A DNA stretch of 64,000 nucleotides from Bacillota bacterium (GCA_023436225.1 JAEZKA010000003.1:8375-72374); one strand, 5' to 3'. Shown: positions 1-9,405, numbered from the stretch's first letter. Made by a program: numbers and translations. The notes: generated from the sequence alone by a model not told the origin.

Positions 1-2284
1 GGTTATTCACCAGACGAGGCTTCTTGGTATCCTTCATTAACACCATCTGAGAGAATCCTAAAATGGGTGTAAAGCTGTTATTATACCCCATAACTCCACT
101 GATTTTTACCGGACGTTCAACGGTGACATCAATCGAGTTTTCAACCAGTGTCAGGATTACGGTAGCACCGTCATTGGTGGTATTCTTATATAGATCGGCG
201 GATATAATATTAACTCCGGGTATGGAATAGTTAGCCACATTTTTTGCAGATGCTTCATCTAAGCGGTTCGCAAAATCAATTACAATCTGGTTCAAATTGG
301 ATGAATTCTGTTGGATATTATATGGTGCAGGAAGCTCAGTGGAGGTTCCCGTCGAATTACTCACCACCACATCCCGTACTAAACTCGGGTTACGATAGCT
401 ATCGTTAACAAAGCCATAGGGCAGATTTATCGTATAAGAACCGAGAGTCGATATATTGGTTAATTTCAGCTTAATAACTTTCTTATCGGTACTATACGGA
501 ATACTGGTATAGCTTACATTAGAGCCTGGGATGATCTCATTTGTAATTGTGGTTAATCTGGTCGTAAATATTCCGGTTGCATTCGCCAATGTCACTTCCT
601 TATTATAGGACAGGGTTAGTGTCGTTGTACTGACATCATAATCATAGGAAATCAATACCGGGTTCGATTTATCGATGGTAAAATCAATCGTCATCTCACG
701 ACCTGTCAATGCGGTATTATCTGTTGTAACAACATTGTAGGAATTCCACATTGATACCTTAACCTGATTAAATCCAGTCAGATTAGCATCATACTCCGCT
801 AAGGTGAAATTAACCTTCTTGTTATCACTGGTATCGACTTCACCCAATATCATGCCACCGTTCTTAATCTGAATATACCCCGGCGAGTTGGGATTGATGG
901 CACGACTGAAGGTTGCCGTCAGAGTGTTATAGCCGGTACGAGTAATCACTAAAGGAACTGCCTGGGATTTTAATGAATTATCCGCATATACCATCACATT
1001 CTGTGTATAATTAACCGGATTATTACCTGCCATATCCTTTAATCCCGCCATTACGACAGAGAATTTCTTACCATAATCGGTGGATGCTATATTAACAAGA
1101 TCAATCACCAAGGATTTCTTATCCGTACTTGCAACATAGTTCAAACGGTTACCTATTATATTCGTCGTCGTAGGCGACATAGTTGAGCTTCCATCCATAA
1201 TAGTAGGTCTGGTAACACTTAAGCCTGAGAAATCCATAGGCTCAGAGAAGTTGATTGATGCTTTGAAGCCGGTATCATCCACGGTTGTTCCCAAATAAAC
1301 CGGCGGATAATTATCAATAAAGGTTAAATTCTTATTGAATTCATCAATTGCTACTCCTTCAGTAGTTAATATATTCTTCGAGCATGTAATCCGGTATTCT
1401 CCCTCGAAGGCTGCCGCGGATGTAATCGTTAAGGTCTTACCGTCTGATGATAAGGTTCCAGTCAAGGTTCCCGGATCTGCAGCCAGGACGCCCTTTGTAT
1501 TAGGTCTACGTAAGACCTCAACATTGGTTGATAACTTGCCATTCGAACCAAGCACAGTATCCGACTTCACTGGGCTGTCGAAGGTTACCTTAAGCTCTGT
1601 GGTACTGACAATATCAGCACTCTGTACTGTTGCTGTAGGTGCTACAACCTCAATAATAATTGCGTCATCTATACTGCTCTTCCTGGCTGCCGCTTCGGTT
1701 GCAGTGGCTGCTGCTGCAACTTCAAGGGTAACCTTTCCGGCGGATTTGGCAGTGACGATACCTTCTGTCGCGTTATCTATGCTGATGCAGCTTGCATCTC
1801 CACCAGAGACATACCAATAGGTCTTATCAGTAGAACCAGCAGGTGTAACCGTACAATCAAAGTTCACGGTAGTACCCAGTGGCATAACAACAGCTCCCTT
1901 AACCTCTTTTACATTGATGATGGTTATTTCTTCTGCAGGAACCGTTACAGTTACTTTACAGGTTAAAGTTTTTGTCTTCTTTGTAGGATATGTAATGACA
2001 CATTTGACGGTTGCCGAGCCTCCGCCTACCGTAGTCACAAGTCCTTTACTAGAGACCTTTACTACCTTTTTATTAGAAGATGTCCATTTATAACTACTTT
2101 TTGCAACTTTATTTGCAATATCAATCTGATATACTTCTCCTATACCAACGAGCGTTACCTTACTCTTAGTAAATTTAGGAGTCGCTGCTGCACTGGCCGT
2201 ACTCACCCCAATATTACCGAATATTGGTATAAAGAGTAGCAATGCCAAAAACATCATTAAAATCTTACTAAATATCTTTCTCAT
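1..2284 (-). CDS. Secreted multi-domain Ig-like surface protein (partial, C-terminus outside window)
   Basis: An open reading frame of 761 codons runs without a stop from an ATG at 2284 off the window start, so the C-terminus is missing. The ATG follows an AGGAGG-type ribosome binding site. The N-terminus is a clear signal peptide: two basic residues, a long hydrophobic core, then an STASAAA-type cleavage region near residue 33. Residues about 35-115 resemble a bacterial Big_2 Ig-like domain (KWTSSNKKVVKVSSKG). The rest is Thr/Ser/Val-rich beta-sandwich sequence of the SbsC/Ig-like kind, with repeated patterns such as LKVTFDSPV and ASINFSEPM. No SLH anchor is visible in the part present. A cell-surface or S-layer-like role is inferred from architecture only. 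Confidence 0.75.
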   Translation of the reverse strand, partial: MRKIFSKILMMFLALLLFIPIFGNIGVSTASAAATPKFTKSKVTLVGIGEVYQIDIANKVAKSSYKWTSSNKKVVKVSSKGLVTTVGGGSATVKCVITYPTKKTKTLTCKVTVTVPAEEITIINVKEVKGAVVMPLGTTVNFDCTVTPAGSTDKTYWYVSGGDASCISIDNATEGIVTAKSAGKVTLEVAAAATATEAAARKSSIDDAIIIEVVAPTATVQSADIVSTTELKVTFDSPVKSDTVLGSNGKLSTNVEVLRRPNTKGVLAADPGTLTGTLSSDGKTLTITSAAAFEGEYRITCSKNILTTEGVAIDEFNKNLTFIDNYPPVYLGTTVDDTGFKASINFSEPMDFSGLSVTRPTIMDGSSTMSPTTTNIIGNRLNYVASTDKKSLVIDLVNIASTDYGKKFSVVMAGLKDMAGNNPVNYTQNVMVYADNSLKSQAVPLVITRTGYNTLTATFSRAINPNSPGYIQIKNGGMILGEVDTSDNKKVNFTLAEYDANLTGFNQVKVSMWNSYNVVTTDNTALTGREMTIDFTIDKSNPVLISYDYDVSTTTLTLSYNKEVTLANATGIFTTRLTTITNEIIPGSNVSYTSIPYSTDKKVIKLKLTNISTLGSYTINLPYGFVNDSYRNPSLVRDVVVSNSTGTSTELPAPYNIQQNSSNLNQIVIDFANRLDEASAKNVANYSIPGVNIISADLYKNTTNDGATVILTLVENSIDVTVERPVKISGVMGYNNSFTPILGFSQMVLMKDTKKPRLVNN

Positions 2285-2475
2285 TCTTTCTTCCTTCCTC
2301 CTGTTCTGTTATTCACAAGCTCTCCATACGCATCTACGATGAAGTCGGGATCCTTCCACAATTTCATGCCATAGAGCAAGGAAACTGCGATATTACTATA
2401 TAACGTATTATAACCTAAATTGATTGTCAAAATCATGTCGATTTGATTAATTTTCTCTTACATTACATTAAATGG

Positions 2476-3414
2476 TTAGAAAGCAGGTTTTTCCATAATA
2501 TAATCGTCCATTACATAGCCACCGCCAATATCTGCTACCTGAGTCCTCACTTTCACAAAACCAAGGCTTTCGTAAGCTTTGATACTGCTTAGGTTATTAC
2601 GATTAACCGTAAGCCATATCTTAGGTATCCCTTCTCTTTTACATATTGACTCCAACATTTCCACTACCTTACGTGCATAGCCTCTGCCTCGAAAACGCTT
2701 CGCAAAATACAGCTTACTTAAAAAAAGCGCATTTTCTTCCTTTTTGAAGGAAAGGTATCCATTATAGCCGGCAAGATTTCTCAATAGATAATATTCATAG
2801 CCGCCATTCTTTAACTGCTCTGCTATAACTGCTCCCGACTGAAAATGTTCTATCATGTAATTCACCTGTTCTGTTCCAATGATTGCCTCATAATGCTCAT
2901 GCCAAATCACATTGGCCAACTCAGCAACGCTTTGTATCTGTTCCTCCGAGATAACTGCTTCAAAGCTGACATTGAACAGGATTTTATCGATAATCTCTGC
3001 GGCATCTCGAACCAACTGAGCACATGGTCTGGTATTATAATATTCCATGGTTCTCTTATTAGGCTCAGCGGCCATAGAGGTATCGGCATCAAGATTAAGG
3101 AGCTCCCGGCATATAATGGAACCATTCAGCTTCTCAAACTCCTTAGCGAGCTTTTGAACTACCTCATAATTATACTTCTTCCCCTCATCGTCCATCTTCT
3201 TAGCAGTACCTGTCTCCAGACCGGCTATCATGGTCATGCCGGATACCGCACCGCATACCTCCCGCAATCGGCCTACTCCACCTCCGAAGCCTGCTGCAAG
3301 CTTTAATGCCTGCTCCTGATCTATGCCATACAGGTCACTGAAGGCTGCAAATACTGATTGAGAGCAGTTATAACCCTCCTGAAAAAGCTTCTCAGCCACT
3401 TCAACTCGATTCAT
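2476..3414 (-). CDS. C_GCAxxG_C_C family cysteine-cluster domain fused to a GNAT acetyltransferase
   Basis: A protein of 312 residues from the chosen start. The ATG at 3414 sits 9 nt after AGGAGG; longer starts, up to 3528, lack such a site. Residues 1 to about 145 match the C_GCAxxG_C_C family, with Cys17 (YNCSQS), Cys54 (CGAVSGM), Cys102 (ICREL) and Cys131 (TRPCAQL). This family is thought to be metal- or redox-linked, but its reaction is unknown. Residues about 155-312 form a GNAT N-acetyltransferase domain with the acetyl-CoA loop RFRGRGYA and the late motif SIKAYESLGF. The fusion is unusual, since the cysteine domain normally stands alone. The substrate of the acetyltransferase half cannot be read from sequence. 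Confidence 0.8.
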   Translation of the reverse strand: MNRVEVAEKLFQEGYNCSQSVFAAFSDLYGIDQEQALKLAAGFGGGVGRLREVCGAVSGMTMIAGLETGTAKKMDDEGKKYNYEVVQKLAKEFEKLNGSIICRELLNLDADTSMAAEPNKRTMEYYNTRPCAQLVRDAAEIIDKILFNVSFEAVISEEQIQSVAELANVIWHEHYEAIIGTEQVNYMIEHFQSGAVIAEQLKNGGYEYYLLRNLAGYNGYLSFKKEENALFLSKLYFAKRFRGRGYARKVVEMLESICKREGIPKIWLTVNRNNLSSIKAYESLGFVKVRTQVADIGGGYVMDDYIMEKPAF

Positions 3415-3543
3415 AACATCCATCCTCCTATCTCTCATAAAAGTATTTATATTAATATCACGACTGCACTTTAATAAGCTACCTCTTTGCTTAAAGTCAC
3501 AGCCCGGAAGAACACAGCTTCTTCCCAAGGATTTTTGTTTTAT

Positions 3544-3563
3544 AAAAATCCTTTATTCACACA
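3544..3563. repeat. 20-bp exact intergenic repeat, copy 1
   Basis: The 20-mer AAAATCCTTTATTCACACAA is found here and again, in the same orientation, at 19895-19914. Both copies lie in short gaps between minus-strand genes. No terminal inverted repeats or target duplication were seen, so its nature is unknown. Confidence 0.6.
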
Positions 3564-3564
3564 A

Positions 3565-4785
3565 TCACTTAATACTAAATCGCCTAATTTTCTTCGTATC
3601 ATATACTGGACGTTTGCAGAACACCCTGTCCCTTGATATTACCTGCAGATATACCTTTTCTATCTGGTAAGCAAACTCCTGTAGAGAATATTTTTTCACC
3701 TTACCAATTGCATTTTTTCGATAATCAGTTACCGTATCCTCAAATAACACCTGATCGAGGCCATAGAAAAGACCCTGATCATCAGTGAAGGTGTAACCGT
3801 TCACTCCCTGCTCCAGAATATCCTCCAGGCACTTATCCTCTCTTGCTACGACAGGAAGACCGGAAGCCATTGCTTCGATATAGGTAAGTCCCTGTGTCTC
3901 ACTCTTTGAAGCACTGACAAACACATCTCCTAGACGGTAATAAAGTCCAATGGTATCCCATGGTCTGGCTCCGGTAAATATAAAACGATCCGATAACCCC
4001 AGCTCCGATACCATTCCCTGCAGCTTATCCAGTGCAGGACCATTTCCTACAATTACAAATTTCACCTGTTCCCGTCGTGCCATATATTCAGGCATAGCGG
4101 CAATAATCTCACCAATATTCTTCTCCTGCGATACTCGTCCCAGATACAGCATAACCTTATCCTCAGGACGGATACCATAGCTTTCCTTAAGCTGATTGAC
4201 TTCTTCCGATGTATATTTGCTCTTCTCAAACTTACTCAAATCTATTCCAGTGGGTACAACCGAGATATCCTTATGGACACTGTAAGTCATGAGAAGCTTT
4301 CTCGTCTTCTCAGTCGGAACTACCACCTGTTCCACCGTGTTGCAACATACCTTGGTATAGGTACGGGCAAATGCCTTCGCTCTTCGATCCAGAGCCCTAA
4401 AATGGGTTAGATAATGAGTATAATCCTCATAAATTGTATGATAGGTGTGAACCACGGGGAGCTTTAACTCCTTCGCCATGATACGCCCAAAAATACCAAG
4501 AGAGAACTCAGTATGAGTATGGATAATATCAAGATTTAACTTTTTAATGATATGAGCCAGTTTGGGATGGTAGAATAATCCCACCCTCCGCTCCGTGATA
4601 AAAATAAACGGTATACTGGGAACACGAAAAACATTATGCTCATGCTCCGGCGAACCGGGCGTAGTGGTAGTAAATACATACACATTATGGCCCCTCTTCT
4701 CCAGTTCATTTTTCAGCATATATACAGAGGTTGCAACTCCATTAATTTCAGGATAATAGGTCTCTGAAAACAGGCCTATATTCAT
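3565..4785 (-). CDS. Glycosyltransferase family 4 (GT-B fold), diacylglycerol glucosyltransferase-like
   Basis: A 406-residue GT4-type retaining glycosyltransferase. The N-terminal acceptor half begins MNIGLFSETYYPEINGVATS, typical of bacterial enzymes that glucosylate membrane lipids. The C-terminal nucleotide-sugar half has GRVSQEKN (216-223) and the E-x7-E motif at Glu296/Glu304 within a QGLTYIEAMASG stretch. There is no signal peptide or long membrane segment, so it probably acts at the inner membrane face. The start is an ATG preceded by AGGAAG. The best guess is a 1,2-diacylglycerol 3-glucosyltransferase or another glycolipid synthase; the family is secure but the acceptor is an inference. 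Confidence 0.85.
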   Translation of the reverse strand: MNIGLFSETYYPEINGVATSVYMLKNELEKRGHNVYVFTTTTPGSPEHEHNVFRVPSIPFIFITERRVGLFYHPKLAHIIKKLNLDIIHTHTEFSLGIFGRIMAKELKLPVVHTYHTIYEDYTHYLTHFRALDRRAKAFARTYTKVCCNTVEQVVVPTEKTRKLLMTYSVHKDISVVPTGIDLSKFEKSKYTSEEVNQLKESYGIRPEDKVMLYLGRVSQEKNIGEIIAAMPEYMARREQVKFVIVGNGPALDKLQGMVSELGLSDRFIFTGARPWDTIGLYYRLGDVFVSASKSETQGLTYIEAMASGLPVVAREDKCLEDILEQGVNGYTFTDDQGLFYGLDQVLFEDTVTDYRKNAIGKVKKYSLQEFAYQIEKVYLQVISRDRVFCKRPVYDTKKIRRFSIK

Positions 4786-4984
4786 AATTTCTTCCTACCT
4801 TTCCCTCAAATGTATTATCCTCACAGTCCATTTTATAATAAGATATTTAAATTGAAATGTAAAGTAAATAATCGTAAATGAGCCGCTAAGACTTTCCTCC
4901 AAATTCTTTTTATATCAAGTTTTAACAGATTTTGCTGTTTATAGAACTTTTACTTTATTTTTACTGGAAACCGCATTATAATGA

Positions 4985-4990
4985 TATAAT
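4985..4990 (+). promoter_or_regulatory. Possible -10 region of the acidic membrane protein gene
   Basis: TATAAT lies about 40 nt before the start codon of the gene at 5030; a second TATAAT overlaps just upstream at 4977-4982. The best -35 candidate, TTTACT at 4960-4965, is 19 bp away, so the exact promoter is uncertain. Confidence 0.35.
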
Positions 4991-5029
4991 AGTATATAAT
5001 TATATTAAAACGGAAAGGATGATTCGCTC

Positions 5030-5305
5030 ATGAAGAAGTTTGGAAAGTTTTTATTTGGTACGATTACTCTGGCATCGATCGCTACGGGTGCTTATTTTGT
5101 TTATAAGAACTATATTAAAAAGGATTCCTCTGACGATTTCGATGATTTTGATGATGATTTTGAGGATTTTGACACTGATGAAGAGGATACAGAAGAGACA
5201 AGAGGTTATGTTCCGATTAACCTAGGCTCTGAGGAAGAGAAGCAAACCGAAGTCAAAGAGACGGCTCCTACTGAAGAGACTGGTGAAGAAGAGGATTTAC
5301 ACTAA
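5030..5305 (+). CDS. Small membrane-anchored acidic protein, YtxH-like
   Basis: A 91-residue protein with one N-terminal hydrophobic segment (residues about 7-26, FLFGTITLASIATGAYFVYK). A basic stop-transfer stretch follows, then an extremely acidic tail of Asp/Phe-Asp and Glu repeats from about residue 32 onward. An ATG follows GGAAAGGATG. It is one of the few plus-strand genes here and has its own promoter-like region and a downstream terminator shared with the convergent anti-sigma gene. The layout resembles YtxH-type stress or envelope proteins, but similarity is only by composition and topology. The function is unknown. Confidence 0.65.
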   Translation: MKKFGKFLFGTITLASIATGAYFVYKNYIKKDSSDDFDDFDDDFEDFDTDEEDTEETRGYVPINLGSEEEKQTEVKETAPTEETGEEEDLH

Positions 5306-5314
5306 TAGTAAAAA

Positions 5315-5355
5315 AGGTTCTCGCAACAGCTGCCAAACGGCCATTGCAAGAACCT
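5315..5355. terminator. Bidirectional intrinsic terminator
   Basis: Arms AGGTTCTCGCAA and TTGCAAGAACCT pair with one mismatch around a short loop. T-rich DNA follows on the plus side and A-rich DNA precedes, giving U-tracts for both strands. It separates the convergent genes ending at 5305 and 5379. Confidence 0.75.
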
Positions 5356-5378
5356 ATTTTATTATTACCGTCTAATAT

Positions 5379-6386
5379 CTATTCACTCTGTTCTGAAAAA
5401 AATTCATCTAAGCTTTGTTTGAACTCTGTATCATCTATAACATAATAAGTATTCTCTACCGTATTCTCTCCCTGTGAATAGCGCACTGTCAGATTTTTTC
5501 CAACCTGAATCGTGTATATGGAGTCTAATTCCGGGCCGTTCATCTCAATCGAATAATTCGGTTCGATCATAGAATCAATCCCCGTACTACTGTACTGATA
5601 GCTATCCATGATGATATAGAAGGCTTCGATATCATCCGCCTGCGTCAGAGTTATTGATGCATCACTCAGATGATCTGATATAGTAATAGATTCTACCTGT
5701 TCAGGAGTAGGTAAAAAAATCTCATGGAAGGTATAAGTAACCCCATTCCCGGTGCTAGGAGTTTCCGCAGCAAATTCCTGCGTCTGAGTCATAATCCGCT
5801 CAGAGCTCTTCAAATCCTCATTCTCCGCAGCTGGCACTGTCTCCTCTGCCAAAGCACTATCGGACAAAGCGGCATTGGTATCAGCGTCTACACTTCCGTT
5901 CTCCTGTGTACCATCCTCTGCGGTGATCATATATTGAACATCATCATTCTTCTCCTTTACTGCAGAGGCATCAAAGGCCTGGTTTTCCTCCCCTGTCGTT
6001 CCTTGTGAAGGGGCTGACTCGTTGGCACTTTCCATTGTTATACCTACTTCGGGCATAGCCAAATCAGAAGCTTTCTTCATACCAATTGGCATCCTCTGTA
6101 TCAAATTATAACCGACCACTACGATAACAACTGCGGCTGCGATTCCTGCGAAGCCACGGAAATAACGGTTCCATGTGATTATTTTCTTTGCCGGTTCCAA
6201 GATACTTTCCTGTGTTACTTCGTTATTGCCGCTTAAGGATTGTTCCTTAATTGCTGCAAGTGTTCTATTAAATAAATCCTCCGAAACACTGATACCGTTT
6301 AATTCAAGAGAAGTGTTCAGATGATCTTTGATATTCAGTTCGTCCTGTTCTATCATATCATTTTTTTCTTTATCCTTATAGTTCAT
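5379..6386 (-). CDS. Single-pass membrane partner of the ECF sigma factor (probable anti-sigma factor)
   Basis: A 335-residue protein whose start overlaps the end of the sigma factor gene by 11 nt. Its AGGAGGGAGG ribosome binding site lies inside the sigma coding sequence, so the two are translationally coupled. Residues 1-75 are cytoplasmic and charged, residues about 78-96 form one membrane helix, and the remaining ~240 residues would be outside. The outer part is low-complexity (Glu/Ala/Ser-rich, about 115-215), then a folded C-terminal domain. Position and topology indicate a regulator that holds the ECF sigma factor at the membrane. No zinc-binding HxxxCxxC motif is seen, so it is not a ZAS-type anti-sigma factor. 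Confidence 0.65.
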   Translation of the reverse strand: MNYKDKEKNDMIEQDELNIKDHLNTSLELNGISVSEDLFNRTLAAIKEQSLSGNNEVTQESILEPAKKIITWNRYFRGFAGIAAAVVIVVVGYNLIQRMPIGMKKASDLAMPEVGITMESANESAPSQGTTGEENQAFDASAVKEKNDDVQYMITAEDGTQENGSVDADTNAALSDSALAEETVPAAENEDLKSSERIMTQTQEFAAETPSTGNGVTYTFHEIFLPTPEQVESITISDHLSDASITLTQADDIEAFYIIMDSYQYSSTGIDSMIEPNYSIEMNGPELDSIYTIQVGKNLTVRYSQGENTVENTYYVIDDTEFKQSLDEFFSEQSE

Positions 6387-6924
6387 CTGAAATCCTCCCT
6401 CCTAGTATAGATTTTAATTTCTGCCTGGCTCGCGATAGCCTGCTTTTTGCGGTCCCCTCTGCTATATTCAGTGCCTGTGCCGCTTCTGTAATTGTCATAT
6501 CCTGAAAATATACACACAATACTACATCCTTATATTTTGCCGGTAAGGAAAGAACCGATTTTTTAATCAATTCCTTCGTATCTTTTCGTTCTACTTCATC
6601 ATAATCTGTTTCGCTAATGATCGCATCCTCTTGGTAATCCATCATTGGTACCACCCTACGATTCCAGGCACTCTTTAAGTGATCTTTGCAGGTGTTGATT
6701 GTAATTCTAATGATCCAGGTTTTTATACTGGAATTGCCTTCAAAGGTAGAAAGCTTCTGATTGACTTTTAAAAAGACATCTTGAAAAATGTCCTCTGCGG
6801 TATGAATGTCCTTGACATACATATATGCTGTTCGCAACACATCGTTACCGTACTGTCGCATGAGAGTTTCTATATCATACCCAGGTTCATTTTCGAAGAG
6901 ATCCTTCGGATTATCCTTTTGCAT
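6376..6924 (-). CDS. RNA polymerase ECF-type sigma factor
   Basis: A 182-residue sigma-70 family protein with only regions 2 and 4. Region 2 spans about residues 20-90, including the DIFQDVFLKVNQKL and SSIKTWIIRITINTCKDHLK stretches. Region 4 spans about 115-175, with a helix-turn-helix around DMTITEAAQALNIAEGTAKS. The gene is followed by, and overlaps, a one-helix membrane protein, the usual ECF sigma/anti-sigma pairing. Its regulon and signal are unknown; the extracytoplasmic partner suggests envelope sensing. Confidence 0.92.
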   Translation of the reverse strand: MQKDNPKDLFENEPGYDIETLMRQYGNDVLRTAYMYVKDIHTAEDIFQDVFLKVNQKLSTFEGNSSIKTWIIRITINTCKDHLKSAWNRRVVPMMDYQEDAIISETDYDEVERKDTKELIKKSVLSLPAKYKDVVLCVYFQDMTITEAAQALNIAEGTAKSRLSRARQKLKSILGGRISDEL

Positions 6925-7237
6925 CCCGTTATCCCCCTATACTATACCTATTATTCTCCTTTGAGTAAGTAAGCATTCAAAAAAATAGGCATTTTTTGTT
7001 AGTACCTTTAAACATACTATAGTATACATGGATAGTTGGATGATGTAAATAATAGAAATTATGCATCGCTAATTTATAATGCGATGAACGCTGTTTGGAT
7101 ATACAGCTCTCTCCCTTTCTTAATCATTAGACGTGAGTATGTAAGAAAGCGTTCCATAAAAAGTGAGAAATATGTATGAACATTATGCAACATTGCATCC
7201 TTTTGGAATCGAATAATATCATATACTTAAAAAAAAT
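6925..7237. other. Intergenic region upstream of the sigma factor gene
   Basis: About 310 bases of AT-rich DNA with no credible gene. It must hold the minus-strand promoter of the sigma/anti-sigma pair. A TATACTATAGTATG-like dyad lies near 7016-7029, but no convincing ECF -35/-10 pair could be chosen. The open frame at 7127-7348 runs through the terminator hairpin and is not a gene. Confidence 0.4.
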
Positions 7238-7303
7238 ACGGAAGGAAGAGGATAGGCTTCCGTCAAACAGTGCCTGACAGGGAGCCTGTCCTCTTCCTTC
7301 CGT
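7238..7303 (-). terminator. Long-stem intrinsic terminator of the ABC exporter gene
   Basis: Two 21-nt arms (7238-7258 and 7283-7303) pair almost perfectly around a 24-nt loop. On the minus strand a run of T residues follows the stem. It lies about 55 bp after the exporter stop codon. Confidence 0.85.
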
Positions 7304-7358
7304 CGTGGTACCCAACAATAAGCCCAAACAGGCTATGTATTGATACAAATTATATAAC

Positions 7359-9113
7359 CTATGCTAGCTCTTCCCTCTTTCGGAAGGTCATATGATACAG
7401 ATTTGCATATATTCCGTTCTGTTTCAGAAGCTCTTCATGAGTACCCGTTTCCTTAATTCCATCCTCCGTCAGTACTAAGATTTTCTTAGCGTTCTTGATT
7501 GTTGATAAACGGTGGGCGATTACAAAGGTTGTACGGTTCTTTGCCAATTTTTCCAGAGAATCTTGAACCACCTTCTCACTTTCGTTGTCAAGAGAGGAGG
7601 TTGCTTCATCAAAAATCAGAATGGGAGGGTTCTTTAAGAATACTCTGGCAATGCTTAAGCGCTGCTTCTGTCCTCCCGAAAGCTTAATTCCCCGCTGTCC
7701 GATGTATGTATTATAGCCCTCCGGCAGCTCCATAATAAAATCGTGAGCATTAGCATTTTTAGCAGCTTCCATTACTTCCTCTTCCGTTGCCTCCAGATTG
7801 CCATAACGAATATTCTCCATTACCGTACCTGCAAAGAGGTATACCTCCTGTTGGACAATACCGATATTTTTGCGAAGTGACTTCAGACAAAGATCCCTTA
7901 TATCCTTACCATCGATAGCGATCTTGCCTTCCGATACTTCATAAAACCTCGGTATAAGGCTGCACATGGTAGTCTTACCAACCCCTGAGGAACCGACTAA
8001 TGCAATATAATCGCCTGCTTCCACGGTAAGGCTGATATTACGAAACACATCATTTGTTGTATCATTGTATTTAAAGGCAACGTTGTCAAATTCTATCTTT
8101 CCCTGTACCTCTTTCAGCGTAATGGCATTGGGTTTATCCACAATATCCGGCATAATCATCAGAATATCATAAAAACGTTCAAAGCCAGTCATTCCGTTCT
8201 GGAAGGTCTCGGTAAAGCTGATCAGCTTCTTAACCGGATCAATCAGGGTATTAATATATAGCAGAAAGGTAAGGAGATCGGAAATACCGATCACTCCACG
8301 GGAGATGAACAAGCTTCCTCCGGCAATCATCGCAATATTGATGAAGGAGGTGAACAAGGTCAGCCCCGAATGGAAACCAGCCATATTCCAATAGCTGTTT
8401 CGTTTACTCTCAACGAATCTGGAATTACTCTCATGAAACTTGTCAATTTCCTCATCCTCATTCGCAAAGGATTTAACCACCCGAATACCGGACAGATTAT
8501 CCTCTACTCTGGCATTAATTTCAGCTATTCGTTCCCTATTTTTGCGAAAGGCTCTGCTCATCTTCCCTTTCATATAAAAAGCGAAGAAAAACATAGGAGG
8601 CAAAAATACAAAGATCAGAACCGTAAGCCATGCATTGATATTAACCAGTATCACGAAGGCACCTATCATTTTAATCAGAGAAATGATAATATCCTCCGGT
8701 CCATGATGGCATAGCTCCGAGATATCGAAGAGATCATTGGTAATTCGAGACATCAGCTGACCGGTCTTCTGATTGTCGTAGTAATTAAAAGATAGCTTCT
8801 GAAAATGCTCAAAGAGATCATTACGCATGCTATATTCCATTCTCGCGCCCATGATATGACCCTGGTAAGCTATGAAAAACATGCTGACATATTCAAGGAT
8901 CGCTAAGGCCAGCATAGCAAAGAGCAGACGGAGTATAATTGGCGTTGCTTGCCCTATATCATATTGAACCAGTACATTATTTGTAATGTACCGAACAATC
9001 ATCGGAAATACTAGAGAGATCCCTGCTGCCAGTAAGGCAAAAAACATGTCACCAAAGAACAATGCCAGATGTGGTTTATAGTATGATAAAAGCTTTTTTG
9101 TCCTCCCACTCAT
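7359..9113 (-). CDS. ABC exporter half-transporter, fused permease and ATPase
   Basis: A type I ABC exporter half-transporter of about 584 residues. The N-terminal ~320 residues carry six membrane helices (ABC_membrane domain). The C-terminal domain has Walker A GSSGVGKTT, signature LSGGQKQRLSIARV, Walker B ILIFDEATSS and the switch histidine in FVIAHRLSTI. It resembles MsbA/BmrA-type lipid or multidrug exporters and would work as a homodimer. Two in-frame ATGs exist at 9119 and 9113; the second lies 7 nt after GAGG and is preferred. The gene stands alone, so the substrate cannot be inferred. Confidence 0.9.
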   Translation of the reverse strand: MSGRTKKLLSYYKPHLALFFGDMFFALLAAGISLVFPMIVRYITNNVLVQYDIGQATPIILRLLFAMLALAILEYVSMFFIAYQGHIMGARMEYSMRNDLFEHFQKLSFNYYDNQKTGQLMSRITNDLFDISELCHHGPEDIIISLIKMIGAFVILVNINAWLTVLIFVFLPPMFFFAFYMKGKMSRAFRKNRERIAEINARVEDNLSGIRVVKSFANEDEEIDKFHESNSRFVESKRNSYWNMAGFHSGLTLFTSFINIAMIAGGSLFISRGVIGISDLLTFLLYINTLIDPVKKLISFTETFQNGMTGFERFYDILMIMPDIVDKPNAITLKEVQGKIEFDNVAFKYNDTTNDVFRNISLTVEAGDYIALVGSSGVGKTTMCSLIPRFYEVSEGKIAIDGKDIRDLCLKSLRKNIGIVQQEVYLFAGTVMENIRYGNLEATEEEVMEAAKNANAHDFIMELPEGYNTYIGQRGIKLSGGQKQRLSIARVFLKNPPILIFDEATSSLDNESEKVVQDSLEKLAKNRTTFVIAHRLSTIKNAKKILVLTEDGIKETGTHEELLKQNGIYANLYHMTFRKREELA

Positions 9114-9208
9114 CCTCATTCCTCATTTCGTTTATTATAGTCTTCCTATTGTAACAACAAACACTAATTACTTTCAAGTATTAATTCAGAAATCTTCAGT
9201 CAGATCCT

Positions 9209-9403
9209 TACAATTCAGCCTATTCTATGTCTAAAGTACAAGACTAGGGAGAAATGTTTCCCATGGTGAGTATTTGCATTCGTCGGTACTTAGGATCTGT
9301 CTTTTAGAACCTTATGTACCGCTACGAAATGCAATTAAGTGGTAACGTCTCATCCATGGGAACATTTCCTCCCTAGTCTTATCAATAGCTTGGTAGGCTG
9401 AAC
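9209..9403. repeat. ~190-nt imperfect inverted repeat (large hairpin element)
   Basis: The gap between the exporter and the DUF523 gene is almost filled by one long imperfect palindrome. Matching arm pieces include TTCAGCCTA, AAGACTAGGGAG, CCCATGG and GGTAC, in mirrored order around about 9306. It carries no open frame. It could be a MITE-like element or a structured RNA or terminator. Confidence 0.65.
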
Positions 9404-9405
9404 TA

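Noticed and set aside
1335..1820. 161-codon plus-strand frame inside the first surface protein
   Set aside because: It is antisense to a continuous 761-codon frame with signal peptide and ribosome binding site, and has no ribosome binding site of its own.
3466..3480. 15-mer TGCACTTTAATAAGC shared with 63986-64000
   Set aside because: In AT-rich DNA a 15-base match over 64 kb is expected by chance, and the flanks do not match.
7127..7348. 73-codon minus-strand frame
   Set aside because: It spans the long-stem terminator of the ABC exporter, lacks a ribosome binding site and has low-complexity translated sequence.
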